24,388 nt of DNA from Limnoglobus sp043780595 (GTDB taxonomy: Bacteria; Planctomycetota; Planctomycetia; Gemmatales; Gemmataceae), in the NCBI GenBank assembly GCA_043780595.1, contig JAYWCL010000060.1, forward strand, positions 1-24,388. Reading direction: 5' to 3'. A program made the position numbers and the translations under genes. Below are positions 7,339-15,395 of the stretch, in pieces. The first letter of the stretch is position 1, and each line of letters opens with the position of its first letter. The notes under the pieces were generated by a model that was given only the letters and a program-made list of their open reading frames with translations, was not told the origin of the DNA and searched no databases.

Positions 7339-8121
7339 ATGCGGAAGTTTTTTGCACTGATGGCCATCGTTGGCCTGACCAGCACGGCATCGGCGGCCGT
7401 TAAAACGCAAGTCGTCGATTACAAATTCGATGGCATCACGCTGAAGGGGTTCCTCGCGTTCGATGAGGCCGTCAAGGAGAAGCGTCCCGGCATTCTGCTC
7501 GTTCACGAATGGTGGGGGCTGAACGACTACGCGAAGAAGCGGGCCGAAATGCTCGCTGAACTCGGGTATGTGGCGTTCTGTGCGGACATGTACGGCGACG
7601 GCAAAACGACCGAACACCCGAAGGAAGCCGGCGCGATGGCGACAACGGTTCGCAAGAACGTCGAAGTCTGGCGTGGCCGCGCCGAAGCCGCACTGAAGTT
7701 GCTCAAGGAGCGTCCCGAAGTCGACGCGAAGAAGACGGCCGCCATCGGCTATTGCTTCGGCGGCTCGACTGCGCTGCAACTCGCACTCGCCGGGAACGAC
7801 CTCAGCGCCGTTGTCAGCTTCCACGGCGCACTGCCGACGCCTTCGGTCGACGAAGCGAAGAAGATCACCTGCAAGGTGCTGATCTGCCACGGGGCCGACG
7901 ATGCGTTCATCCCGGAGGCTAACATCAAGAAGTTTCGTAGCTCGCTCGATGAAGCCAAGGTGAGCTATCAGTTCGAGAGTTACCCCGACGCCGTGCATAG
8001 CTTCACGGTGAAAGGAATCGACGACAAAGGCGTGAAGGGCCTCGCGTATAACGAAGCCGCCGACAAGAAATCGTGGGAGCAAATGCAGACGTTATTTAAG
8101 GACGTCTTCGGCCAGAAGTAA
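7339..8121 (+). CDS. Secreted dienelactone hydrolase family protein
   Basis: A 260-residue alpha/beta hydrolase with a signal peptide (MRKFFALMAIVGLTSTASAA), so it probably acts outside the cytoplasm. The triad is that of dienelactone hydrolases: C139 in IGYCFGGS, aspartate 187 or 188 in CHGADDAF, and H220 in AVHSFT. E56 in VHEWWG matches the conserved glutamate that tunes the nucleophile. The true substrate is unknown, because most family members are not chlorocatechol enzymes. AAGGAG lies seven bases before the ATG. The gene follows the RNA ligase by 33 bp on the same strand, so co-transcription is possible, but I see no functional link. Its 3' end overlaps the convergent deacetylase gene by 30 bp. 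Confidence 0.9.
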   Translation: MRKFFALMAIVGLTSTASAAVKTQVVDYKFDGITLKGFLAFDEAVKEKRPGILLVHEWWGLNDYAKKRAEMLAELGYVAFCADMYGDGKTTEHPKEAGAMATTVRKNVEVWRGRAEAALKLLKERPEVDAKKTAAIGYCFGGSTALQLALAGNDLSAVVSFHGALPTPSVDEAKKITCKVLICHGADDAFIPEANIKKFRSSLDEAKVSYQFESYPDAVHSFTVKGIDDKGVKGLAYNEAADKKSWEQMQTLFKDVFGQK

Positions 8122-8700
8122 CGGCAGCACGCGGTCGAGGATCGGCGCGATCCACTCGTGGCAATCGTGCAAAAGCAGCGTATCGCCGGGCCGGACTTCA
8201 CGCAGGACGGCCTCGGCGCATTTCTCTGCATCGTCGCCATTGCGGCAACGCCAGTCGTTGGAATCGAGCGACCAATTCATCGTGCGATACCCGCATCGCG
8301 CCGCTGCCCCAACTGTCGCCACGTTCACCCGCCCGAGTGGCGGGCGGAACCACTTCGATTGCACGCCGCACGCCCGTTCGATGGCCGCATGACACCGGCG
8401 CACATCGTCGGTAACCGCCCGCAACGCCCACGCCGATGCGACTTCGTGCGAGTACGTGTGGTTGCCAATTTCGTGGCCCGCGGTTACGATTTCACGCAGC
8501 ACATCGGGATGTTTCTCGACGAATTTGCCAACGACGAAAAAGATCGCTTTGACATTCCACGTCGCAAGCCGTTCGAGTACGGCACGGGTGTGAATCGGGT
8601 GCGGGCCGTCGTCGAATGTGAGTTGCACGCCGCGTTCGGCGCGACGGCGAACGAGCGAATTCGGTATCAGTGTCGAGGGAAAACCGGGCCTCGTAATCAT
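8092..8700 (-). CDS. Polysaccharide deacetylase (NodB/CE4 type)
   Basis: A 202-residue CE4 deacetylase, a metal-dependent enzyme that removes N-acetyl groups from GlcNAc-containing glycans. Visible motifs: LTFDDGP with D30/D31, metal histidines in GNHTYSH (H81, H85), RPPLGRVN (R119), and the C-terminal LLLHDCHEW motif with H178. There is no signal peptide, so it acts in the cytoplasm or is exported in some other way. I chose ATG at 8700 because it overlaps the stop of the upstream glycosyltransferase as ATGA, a translational-coupling arrangement. A longer reading exists to 8964, but that part is only the glycosyltransferase in another frame. At about 200 residues it is the minimal NodB domain without extra modules. 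Confidence 0.92.
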   Translation of the reverse strand: MITRPGFPSTLIPNSLVRRRAERGVQLTFDDGPHPIHTRAVLERLATWNVKAIFFVVGKFVEKHPDVLREIVTAGHEIGNHTYSHEVASAWALRAVTDDVRRCHAAIERACGVQSKWFRPPLGRVNVATVGAAARCGYRTMNWSLDSNDWRCRNGDDAEKCAEAVLREVRPGDTLLLHDCHEWIAPILDRVLPLLLAEDVLK

Positions 8701-9818
8701 ACGACTTCGGCACTGCGCCGCGTCCGGTGCCACGTCGTCGAACCTTTTGTAAATCCGCCCAACGTGACGAACAGCAGCCGCACGACCACCCACGGCAACG
8801 CCAGAATCATCCGCCCCGCTTTCGGTGGCAACCCGACTTTCAATCCGGCACGCAGGTACATGCCAAACGTGAATAGCCCGATGGCACCGGCCCACAGTAT
8901 GAACCAATCGGGCACGAGCTGACATAGCACTGTTGCGATTACGACTAGGCTCGTAAGCATCCACTGCGCGAGAACGAGCGGTTTACTTTCGATCCAACGT
9001 GTGAGGATGCCCGAGCCGACGAACAGCGAAGCCCGCCAACGTCGGCGCTGTTGGAAGAGATCGACCGTGCGAACGGGCGCTTCGCTATGGACGATCGCTG
9101 AGGCGAGGAAGCGAATTTTGACGCCGGCGCGGGCGAGGCGATGATCGTACTCGGCATCTTCGGTCAGCCCGAACGCATTCCACGGGAATCGTTCGAGAAT
9201 GCTGCGTGCGAAGCCCATTCCCGTTCCGCGAAGTGGTGGGCGTAGGCCGATCGCGTCTTTGCCCGCTGCGATTTCGTTATCCATGATGCTGCCGATCGCC
9301 GAGGCGAAACCGGCGGAATCGGGGCCAGGGTTCCGCGTCACCACGGCGGCTTGTACCACCGGCGAGCCGTTCCGCAGATGCGCATCGAAAATCCGAAACA
9401 GATCTGGAAAGACTTCGCAATCGGCATCGAGAACGACGACCGCATCGGGGCGACTCGGCAGCACACAATCGAACCCGTAAGCGAGCGCATAGCCTTTGCC
9501 GCGCAAGGTCAGATCGCGGCGTTCGAGCACTTCGGCACCGTGTTCGCGAACGACATCGGCAGTATGGTCGGAACAATTGTCGGCGACGACGACGATCCGC
9601 CGTAGCGCTGCTGGGTAATCGGCATCGAGCACCGAACGCAGCGTCTCGGTGATCGAAAGCGCCTCGTTGTGTGCGGGAATCAGCACGACGAACGCCGTCT
9701 GCGGTTCGAGGGGAATCGCGATGGCGCGCCGCCGCCCGAGGTACGTGAGTACGACGTAAAAGAGGCACGCGAACGTTGCCGGGGCAAGGAACGCGAGAGC
9801 CACGAAGAGGGCGATCAT
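8697..9818 (-). CDS. Membrane glycosyltransferase family 2, processive type
   Basis: A 373-residue GT2 enzyme. It has an N-terminal membrane anchor (IALFVALAFLAPATFACLFY), then a GT-A domain with HNEALSI, VVADNCSDHT, the metal-binding DADC, the catalytic-base region LTEDAEYDHRL, and QRRRWRASL, which matches the Q-x-x-R-W signature of processive beta-glycosyltransferases such as NodC and PgaC. Two to three further spans follow. The start is ATG 9818, because AGGAG lies seven bases upstream; the longer ATG at 9857 has no ribosome binding site. It is coupled to a NodB-type deacetylase, which suggests a GlcNAc-based, partly deacetylated glycan or glycolipid as product. Donor and acceptor are not proven. 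Confidence 0.9.
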   Translation of the reverse strand: MIALFVALAFLAPATFACLFYVVLTYLGRRRAIAIPLEPQTAFVVLIPAHNEALSITETLRSVLDADYPAALRRIVVVADNCSDHTADVVREHGAEVLERRDLTLRGKGYALAYGFDCVLPSRPDAVVVLDADCEVFPDLFRIFDAHLRNGSPVVQAAVVTRNPGPDSAGFASAIGSIMDNEIAAGKDAIGLRPPLRGTGMGFARSILERFPWNAFGLTEDAEYDHRLARAGVKIRFLASAIVHSEAPVRTVDLFQQRRRWRASLFVGSGILTRWIESKPLVLAQWMLTSLVVIATVLCQLVPDWFILWAGAIGLFTFGMYLRAGLKVGLPPKAGRMILALPWVVVRLLFVTLGGFTKGSTTWHRTRRSAEVV

Positions 9819-9825
9819 CCGAAAT

Positions 9826-9830
9826 CTCCT
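9826..9830 (-). promoter_or_regulatory. Ribosome binding site fixing the glycosyltransferase start
   Basis: On the minus strand AGGAG (9830 to 9826) lies seven bases before ATG at 9818. This places the start 13 codons inside the longest open frame. Confidence 0.8.
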
Positions 9831-9982
9831 GCGTAAGATTCCGAAACGGTAATTCATCGCGGGCGTTCGTGCTAGTGCAGTTCGACGAGCTGGGGGAAAT
9901 CTTCGTGCGGAGGATGCTTCTTGCCAGGCGTGAGCTATATTGCCTGCGCACGAATCGGAAGGCGACCAGGAGAATCATTCCC

Positions 9983-10726
9983 GTGACGCACGCTGCGGTT
10001 TTTGACGATGTCCACAAGACGTACAAGCCGAACCCACTGTTGCGCAGTCACGTCGCGGCGGTTCGCGGCATCTCGCTGACGATTCCGACGGGAAGTATCT
10101 TCGGATTGCTCGGACCGAATCGTGCGGGCAAAACCACGCTCATCAAGCTGTTGCTGTCGCTCGCTCGCCCCACGAAGGGCACGATCCAGCGGCTCGGCGA
10201 GCCGATCGCCAATCGGCAAACGCTCGGCCGCGTCGGGTACATGCACGAGAACCACGCCTTCCCGCGCTACCTGTCCGCGTCCGAAGTGCTCGCGTTTTAC
10301 GGCGGGCTATCGGGCCTGAAATCGGAACTGTTGCCGCGGCTCGTCGACGAATCGCTGACCCGCGTCGGCTTGGCGGATCGCCGCGCGGAACCGATCAGCC
10401 GGTTCAGCAAAGGCATGGTCCAACGCCTCGGCCTCGCGCAGGCGCTCATCAACGACCCCGATTTGCTCATCCTCGACGAACCGACCGAAGGCCTCGACCT
10501 TTACGGGCGCAAACTGCTCCGCGAAGTCGTTCGCGAACGTCAGGCGAAGGGCAAAACCGTGTTGCTCGTGTCGCACGTTCTGCCGGAAGTCGAAGAGCTT
10601 TGCGATCGCGCGGCCACCATCGTCGCGGGGCAAGTCGCGTGGACGGGGCCGCTATCGGAATTGCGACAATCGGGCACGCTCGAAGAGTCGTTGTTTGCCA
10701 TGTACGAAAAGGGTATGCCGCGATGA
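9983..10726 (+). CDS. ABC-2 type exporter, ATP-binding subunit
   Basis: A 247-residue ABC ATPase that powers the membrane subunit encoded next. Walker A is GPNRAGKTT (K50), the signature is FSKGMVQRL (141-149), as in NatA/CcmA-type exporters, Walker B is LLILDEPTEGLD (D165, E166), and the switch histidine is H198. Walker A has Arg (R47) where almost all family members have Gly (GPNGAGKTT). The Q-loop position reads YMHEN, without the usual glutamine. I chose GTG at 9983, with AGGAG ten bases upstream; the frame is open further upstream, but that stretch overlaps the divergent glycosyltransferase and its ribosome binding site. The stop overlaps the next ATG as ATGA. Confidence 0.9.
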   Translation: MTHAAVFDDVHKTYKPNPLLRSHVAAVRGISLTIPTGSIFGLLGPNRAGKTTLIKLLLSLARPTKGTIQRLGEPIANRQTLGRVGYMHENHAFPRYLSASEVLAFYGGLSGLKSELLPRLVDESLTRVGLADRRAEPISRFSKGMVQRLGLAQALINDPDLLILDEPTEGLDLYGRKLLREVVRERQAKGKTVLLVSHVLPEVEELCDRAATIVAGQVAWTGPLSELRQSGTLEESLFAMYEKGMPR

Positions 10727-11727
10727 ATCTCCCGTTCGCGATTCGCACGATCCGCTGGATGGTTCGCGATACCTTCCGGCAGTCGCTGCACACGAAGCTC
10801 TTCTGGGTGATGCTCGCGCTCACGTTGGTGTGCGTCGGTTTCTGCTTCAGTATCAGCGTTTCCGGCGACATGCCGCCGACGACGCTCGCGTACGAAATCC
10901 CCGCGTACATCACGCAACAGGAAGCCGAACGAATCGGTTTGGACAAAGTCAAAGCCGATGGCGTTCGCATCATCAATGGCGAAGTGTCGTTCGGCTTCGG
11001 CCTCATTAAAGTGCCCGTCGGCAGGCACCGTGGCGATGCGGTACGGTTCGTGCAACTGTGGCTGGCGGCGGCGCTCGCGGACACCGTCGGCGTGCTGTTG
11101 TCGCTACTCTGGACGGCGGGCTTTCTGCCGACGTTTCTCGAACCGCAAGCCGCCACGATCTTGCTCGCGAAACCGGCCCCACGCTGGTCGGTGTTAGTCG
11201 GCAAGTACATCGGCGTCGTGCTGTTCGTCAGCCTGAACGCGGTGCTGTTCGTCGGTGGCACGTGGCTCGCCATCGGCCTGCGTACCGGCGTCTGGAACGG
11301 CAGCTATTGGCTCGCGGTGCCGCTGCTCGTCATGAACTTCGGCATCTTCTTTTCGGTCTCGACGTTCCTCGCCGTCGCCACCCGTAGCACTGTGGCGTGC
11401 ATCTTCGGGACGCTGCTATTCTGGCTGCTCTGCTGGGCTTTGAACTTCACGCACCTGCGGCTGATCGCGTATCCCGTCGAAGGGCTGTCGGGCGTTTCGC
11501 AAACGATGCTCGAAATCGGCTATTGGATCTTCCCGAAGCCACTCGACCTCGGCGGCATCTTCTTCGACGCGATGCGTGCAGATGGCTTTTCGATGAAGTT
11601 ACCCGAACTGATTGCCGCGCAGGAAAAGGGCCAGTTCCACCCGGAACTCTCCATCGCCACCTCCGCCGCCTTCGCCGCCGGCACACTGGCACTCGCGGCG
11701 AACGAGTTCCGTACGATGGATTATTGA
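10723..11727 (+). CDS. ABC-2 type transporter permease
   Basis: A 334-residue membrane protein starting at ATG 10723, which overlaps the ATPase stop (ATGA), so the two are translationally coupled and make one exporter. About six hydrophobic segments are visible: one near residues 25-45, then a polar stretch of about 65 residues, then a cluster from about 110 to 260 and a last one near the C-terminus (TSAAFAAGTLALAA). The large polar loop after the first span is typical of ABC-2/NatB-like permeases. Substrate unknown. The 3' end overlaps the convergent gene by 7 bp. The pair diverges from the glycosyltransferase-deacetylase genes across 164 bp, so export of that product is possible but unproven. 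Confidence 0.85.
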   Translation: MNLPFAIRTIRWMVRDTFRQSLHTKLFWVMLALTLVCVGFCFSISVSGDMPPTTLAYEIPAYITQQEAERIGLDKVKADGVRIINGEVSFGFGLIKVPVGRHRGDAVRFVQLWLAAALADTVGVLLSLLWTAGFLPTFLEPQAATILLAKPAPRWSVLVGKYIGVVLFVSLNAVLFVGGTWLAIGLRTGVWNGSYWLAVPLLVMNFGIFFSVSTFLAVATRSTVACIFGTLLFWLLCWALNFTHLRLIAYPVEGLSGVSQTMLEIGYWIFPKPLDLGGIFFDAMRADGFSMKLPELIAAQEKGQFHPELSIATSAAFAAGTLALAANEFRTMDY

Positions 11728-12623
11728 GAGCGAGTGGAAATCTCGCTCGACAGCAACTTCCGATACTCTCGCAGTACCGCTTCGCGCACATTCTGTGCGC
11801 GACTCGCTATCGCTTTCTGCAAACAGATGTACTCTTCGCAACCTTCGCGTTCTTCGATCCGGATCGGCTCGTAGCCGAATTCGCGTAGGTCGTACGGGCT
11901 GGCTCGCATGTCGATCTCGCGTGCCTCTTTGGCCAACTCGAACGCCGCCGCAACGACATCGCTCGCGCAGAACGGCGCGATCTTGAAGCTGAATTTGTAA
12001 AGGTCCATGTTCGCGTGAATGCAGCCCGGCTGGTCGTGCTCAGTCGTCGTTTGGCGCGTCAGTGCGATGCGGTTGAGTGGCACGGCCGCTGGCGTGAAGA
12101 AGCGAAAGGCATCGTAGTGCGTGCATTTCAGCGGCTTGGCTTCGACGATCGCCGCCAGTTCGCGTTCCGTTACCCGCAGCGGAACGCGCGCGTGTCGGAC
12201 TTCGTCCGCCCGGTAGACCATCGCCCACTCGTGCATACCGAAACAGTGGAAGTTCGGTTCGCGGTCCCGCACCGCTCGCAGATAGTTCACCGCCCACTGC
12301 ACGAACTCGAAGCGATGTTGCGGAAATCGTTCCGGCGAGAGTGCCAAACCGCCTTCGCTCGCGTGCCAGAGTTCCGGCCAAGCCAGTTCCTCGCGTTGGG
12401 CATCTCGTAGCCCAACGCCAATCCCCGGCGTCCAGCGCATCAAGTGGGCCGGGCGGTGCGAATAGTACTCGAACAGGAAATCGCTAACGGGATGTTTCTG
12501 CCTCTCGGCCATTCGCCGAACGCGATCGTCGCACAGCGGTTGCACCCGCTGGCGATACGCCGCCGCTTCGGCTAGCCATTCCGCACGCGACATTGTTCGC
12601 GGCAGCTCGGGAAATTGTGACAT
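11721..12623 (-). CDS. Conserved uncharacterised protein (often labelled 3-methyladenine DNA glycosylase)
   Basis: A 300-residue soluble protein with strongly patterned motifs: MHEWAMVYR (130-138), FRFFTPAAVPLN (173-184), QPGCIHANMDLYKF (198-211) and ASPYDLREFGYEPIRIE (241-257). I recognise these as a conserved bacterial family that databases often name 3-methyladenine DNA glycosylase. None of the helix-hairpin-helix features of AlkA/Tag or features of the AAG fold can be seen, so the function is open. The many conserved His, Glu and Asp residues (H131, E132, H203, D207) could make a metal or catalytic site. ATG 12623 lacks a clear ribosome binding site; ATG 12593 is an alternative. Confidence 0.75.
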   Translation of the reverse strand: MSQFPELPRTMSRAEWLAEAAAYRQRVQPLCDDRVRRMAERQKHPVSDFLFEYYSHRPAHLMRWTPGIGVGLRDAQREELAWPELWHASEGGLALSPERFPQHRFEFVQWAVNYLRAVRDREPNFHCFGMHEWAMVYRADEVRHARVPLRVTERELAAIVEAKPLKCTHYDAFRFFTPAAVPLNRIALTRQTTTEHDQPGCIHANMDLYKFSFKIAPFCASDVVAAAFELAKEAREIDMRASPYDLREFGYEPIRIEEREGCEEYICLQKAIASRAQNVREAVLREYRKLLSSEISTRSQ

Positions 12624-12886
12624 CGTTTCAACGTAGCGACCCGCACGGTCTTAGGCTCACAATCCACTCTCTAATGTAACCCCATTCTTCCCCGCGTGAT
12701 TTCGGTTGTCATCGTTCTGTCACCATCGCGTCGCAGGACGATGACAATCGAAACAGCGTTCTTGACGCAAGGAAGGCCGACCGCGTCATCGAACTCCGCG
12801 ACCACGCGGCCGCCACGCACGTTCACCTCGACCCCGCCAACGGGGGGTGAGGTGCGACATCGAGAACGCACGACTCACGATCGAAA
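12624..12886. other. Intergenic region with strong hairpin
   Basis: This 263-bp gap holds the long hairpin at 12701-12752 (listed separately) and a small CCCCG-CCAA-CGGGG stem near 12833. Short open frames run across it on both strands, but they have no ribosome binding site, consist largely of the repeat arms and resemble nothing I know, so I do not call a gene. Confidence 0.5.
12701..12752 (+). repeat. 19-bp inverted repeat, RNA hairpin
   Basis: Arms are 12701-12719 (ttcggttgtcatcgttctg) and 12734-12752 (caggacgatgacaatcgaa), with a 14-base loop. Seventeen of 19 positions are Watson-Crick pairs, and the other two are G-U pairs if the plus strand is transcribed (A-C mismatches on the minus strand). 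No U-run follows on either side, so it is not a classic intrinsic terminator. It lies downstream of the minus-strand gene ending at 12887 and upstream of the minus-strand gene starting at 12623. Confidence 0.8.
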
Positions 12887-13915
12887 TCACGCCTGTTTGA
12901 ATTCGCCGAAATTGTAGCCGAAGCCGATCTGATTGGCCTTCAATTGGATGTTGGCGAAGAAATCCTGGCCCACGTCTCCGCCGAGTGTGCCGAGCGATTC
13001 CGAGCCGTCGTCGTAGCCGATCGGTTGCGTCTCGGTAAGGGTGTATGTGCCTGGGCGCAGTTGGCTGAACTGATAGTTGCCGTTCGCATCGGTGACAGTC
13101 GTCAGAGATACCTGACTGCCGCGATCGTCGACGCCCGTCAGCGTGATGAACACTCCCGACAAACCGGAATCGCCGGTGTCGAAGAGGCCGTTGAAATTCG
13201 CGTCGTAGTAGACTTTGCCCGCGAGACTACCTAGCCCCGAGACGTCGGACTTGGGCATGACTGCCCATTCCTCGAAGCCCGCATTGGCGGAGGCGGTCTG
13301 CCCGAACGTCGAGTACAGGTAGACGTAAGGATTGGCGGTCGAGGCGGCGAACAGTCGATCCGGGATCGCGACGGAGACATCGCCCGAGCCGCTCCCGTGG
13401 TTGAGCGAGTAGTTCATTCGGATTGCGTTATCGCCGTTCGCGTCCATGTTGTACACCGCGTCGAGACCAGCCAGTTTCCCACTCGCCTCGTCATAGCCAG
13501 TCAGATTGCCCCGGTCGCCGAGGTAAATCTTGAGTTCGTCCAGCGATAGCAGCGGGGACGAGGAATTTTGGTTGATATCGAGTAGAAACTGGCGGTAAGC
13601 CACCCCGTCGATCAAGACGACGGGTACGTCGTTGAGCTGCAACGCGCGAGTGAAGCGGGGGCTGGAATTTTCGTTGAATTGCAGCGGGCGGGCGGCCGTG
13701 TTGTAACCGCGCTCGACTCCAGTACCCTGGACGCGGACGAACGAGCTGATCACGCCCGTTCCGGTCGGCTGGGCATTTACCTGCCGAAATAGTGCTTCAT
13801 TGACTTCGCCAGACGTGCCGGTCGCGGTCAGGTCCAATGTGGCCGCAGGAACATCGCGTCCTTCGAGGATTTGCAACGTCGGGCGGAATTGATTTGTGCG
13901 AGACGAACCATTCAT
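12887..13915 (-). CDS. Extracellular protein with SdrD/B-like repeat domain
   Basis: A 342-residue protein starting at ATG 13915, with AGAGG eight bases upstream; ATG 13945 adds ten residues and has no such site. LEGRDVPA at residues 17-24 is the motif found at the start of many large planctomycete surface proteins. Residues 120-185 include a calcium-loop-like stretch (YNMDANGDNAI, 155-165). Residues 228-312 form one SdrD/B (Cna-B-like) domain: GKVYYDANFNGLFDTGDSG, then a beta-rich part with TDANGNYQFSQLRPGTYTLTE. The C-terminus reads GFGYNFGEF. Such domains are stiff spacers or adhesion modules in cell-surface proteins. No sortase-type anchor is seen. Partner unknown. Confidence 0.85.
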   Translation of the reverse strand: MNGSSRTNQFRPTLQILEGRDVPAATLDLTATGTSGEVNEALFRQVNAQPTGTGVISSFVRVQGTGVERGYNTAARPLQFNENSSPRFTRALQLNDVPVVLIDGVAYRQFLLDINQNSSSPLLSLDELKIYLGDRGNLTGYDEASGKLAGLDAVYNMDANGDNAIRMNYSLNHGSGSGDVSVAIPDRLFAASTANPYVYLYSTFGQTASANAGFEEWAVMPKSDVSGLGSLAGKVYYDANFNGLFDTGDSGLSGVFITLTGVDDRGSQVSLTTVTDANGNYQFSQLRPGTYTLTETQPIGYDDGSESLGTLGGDVGQDFFANIQLKANQIGFGYNFGEFKQA

Positions 13916-14190
13916 GGAAAAAGCCTCTGCATGGAGTAAATGCATGATCGTGGAGCGGAAAATCGACCTCTAGAGTGAGTAGAACGACGTAGAATGTGCG
14001 TCAAAGCAATCGGTGTAGCAATGAAAAATAAAACACGGCAAAAGTATGGTTTTGATCGTACAAGATTGAATATTCGCGTGTCAGACTGGACTTTATCGCA
14101 AAATGGTTTCGACAAGATTTTACTATGTGGAGTCGAATGATTGTTCGATCAATTCATGTATGGCGTGCAGAATATTTCTTACCCTGAATC

Positions 14191-14263
14191 ACTCACTTCG
14201 CGAACGGCAACTCGGGCATCAGCCGCTTCCACGAGTCGGGCGTGGTTTTCGGGTCGAATGGCG
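14191..14263. repeat. Left copy of 73-bp direct repeat
   Basis: Same orientation as 16474-16546, with four mismatches. Together the copies bracket the DUF1559, lipoprotein and TSUP operon. Confidence 0.9.
14193..14263 (-). pseudogene. Orphan 3' end of a zinc-ribbon membrane protein gene
   Basis: On the minus strand this encodes FDPKTTPDSWKRLMPELPF-AK and a stop, matching the C-terminus of the intact gene at 16476-17657, which ends in GK. At DNA level 14191-14263 and 16474-16546 agree at 69 of 73 bases. Of the four differences, three are synonymous and one changes Ala/Gly. Upstream codons (IIEFTNP) could belong to the same lost gene, but no longer match. The rest of that gene, including zinc ribbon and membrane span, is absent. 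Confidence 0.85.
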
Positions 14264-14492
14264 GATTTGTGAATTCGATGATCTTTCTGCTAGAATTGTG
14301 CTGACTGCCTTTCGTCGCAAAGCAGAAATTGCGCAAAGTGACGGGAACCGCGTGTGTTACGCACGACGAAGTCGCAACGGGAATAAACAGACGATATTCC
14401 GGACTAGACAAAATGACCGGTCGAAATCGGCAGAATCGGTTCTGTCGATTTATCGTTCGGCGACAAGAGCCGAGGGGCATAAGGATGTTTCC

Positions 14493-15395
14493 ATGAAGAC
14501 ACGACGCGGTTTCACGCTCATCGAGTTGCTGGTGGTGATCGCCATCATCGCCGTCCTGATCGGCTTGCTCCTGCCGGCTGTGCAAAAGGTCCGGGCGGCG
14601 GCGGCGCGGGCGCAGTGCGTGAACAACCTCAAGCAAGTCGGTTTGGCGCTACAGAACCACCACGACACGGCCAAGTCTTTCCCGGCCGGTTACGTTTCGG
14701 CCTTCGACGCGGCCGGGAACGACACTGGGCCGGGGTGGGGATGGGCCGCGTTCATCCTGCCCCAGATGGAGCAACAAGCCATTTCCAGTGCCGTCCGGTT
14801 CGACTTGCCCATCGAAGCGCCGGCCAACGCGAACGCGCGGGTTCAGCTCATCAAGTCCTTCATCTGTCCGTCGGACAGCCCAGGGCTGACGTGGACGGCC
14901 AAGAAATACGACTTGTCGGGCAACCCGGTCGCCACCGTCTGCGACGTAGCCTCGGCCAACTACGTCGGCGTATTTGGCACGACTGAGCCAGGGGTGGACG
15001 GGGACGGCGTGTTCTACCGGAACAGCAAGACGCGAATCGGCGACATTACGGACGGGACCAGCAGTACAATTCTGGTGGGCGAGCGGTCGTTCCGTCTCGG
15101 CCAATCGACGTGGGTGGGGTCCGTCACCGGAGCAACACTCTTTCCCCAACCGCCGTCCACCGCCCCGCCGATCCTGAACAACGGGTCGGGCATGGTGCTG
15201 GGTCACACCGGCGACGGGAACGGGCCAGGGGCACCGAACAGCTACGTCAACCAGTTCTCCAGCCAGCATACGGGCGGAGTGAACTTCCTGTTCGCGGACG
15301 GGCACGTGGCCTTCCTGCAAACGTCGATGAACTACACCGTTTACAAAGCCCTGTCCACGCGCTCGGGCGGAGAAACGGTCGGAGGGGATTACTGA
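14493..15395 (+). CDS. DUF1559 type IV prepilin-like protein
   Basis: A 300-residue protein with a type III (prepilin) signal, MKTRRG|FTLIELLVVIAIIAVL: cleavage is expected between G6 and F7 with E11 at position +5, followed by the hydrophobic helix and LPAVQKVRAAAARAQCVNNLKQ, the typical DUF1559 continuation. The C-terminal H-x9-DG motif is present (H259, D269, G270, in HTGGVNFLFADGH). These proteins form a very large paralogous family in planctomycetes and are thought to be pseudopilin-like surface or secretion components; exact roles are unknown. ATG 14493 is chosen for the signal and the AAGGAT six bases before it. Its stop overlaps the next ATG by one base (TGATG). Confidence 0.95.
   Translation: MKTRRGFTLIELLVVIAIIAVLIGLLLPAVQKVRAAAARAQCVNNLKQVGLALQNHHDTAKSFPAGYVSAFDAAGNDTGPGWGWAAFILPQMEQQAISSAVRFDLPIEAPANANARVQLIKSFICPSDSPGLTWTAKKYDLSGNPVATVCDVASANYVGVFGTTEPGVDGDGVFYRNSKTRIGDITDGTSSTILVGERSFRLGQSTWVGSVTGATLFPQPPSTAPPILNNGSGMVLGHTGDGNGPGAPNSYVNQFSSQHTGGVNFLFADGHVAFLQTSMNYTVYKALSTRSGGETVGGDY

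Larger units (their letters stand above)
13916..14492. other. AT-richer intergenic region with gene relic
   Basis: A 577-bp gap. The left part (about 13976-14170) is visibly richer in A and T than the coding DNA around it and probably holds the promoter of the minus-strand surface-protein gene. The middle contains the orphan 3' end of a zinc-ribbon protein gene (14191-14263). The right part leads to the DUF1559 gene, whose ribosome binding site AAGGAT is at 14481-14486. Long open frames here are extensions of real genes without start signals. Confidence 0.6.

Noticed and set aside
6529..8082. 517-codon open frame on the minus strand
   Set aside because: It lies opposite the RNA ligase and hydrolase genes, whose motifs are clear. 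Its composition (Arg, His, Ala, Asp rich) is typical of antisense frames in high-GC DNA.
10048..11727. Macrolide or sodium efflux (NatAB) identity for the ABC pair
   Set aside because: The signature FSKGMVQRL fits the broad ABC-2 exporter class, but nothing in the sequence fixes the substrate.
12701..12752. Hairpin as an intrinsic terminator
   Set aside because: No run of T follows the stem on either strand, and it is about 135 bp past the nearest stop codon.
12671..12917. Short open frames on both strands in the gap after 12624
   Set aside because: They largely translate the hairpin arms, have no start signal and no recognisable family.
13976..14004. Possible promoter for the surface-protein gene: TTGACG at 14004-13999 and TACTCA at 13981-13976 on the minus strand, 17 bases apart
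   Set aside because: The -35 box is good, but the -10 box matches the consensus at only two positions, so I do not call it.
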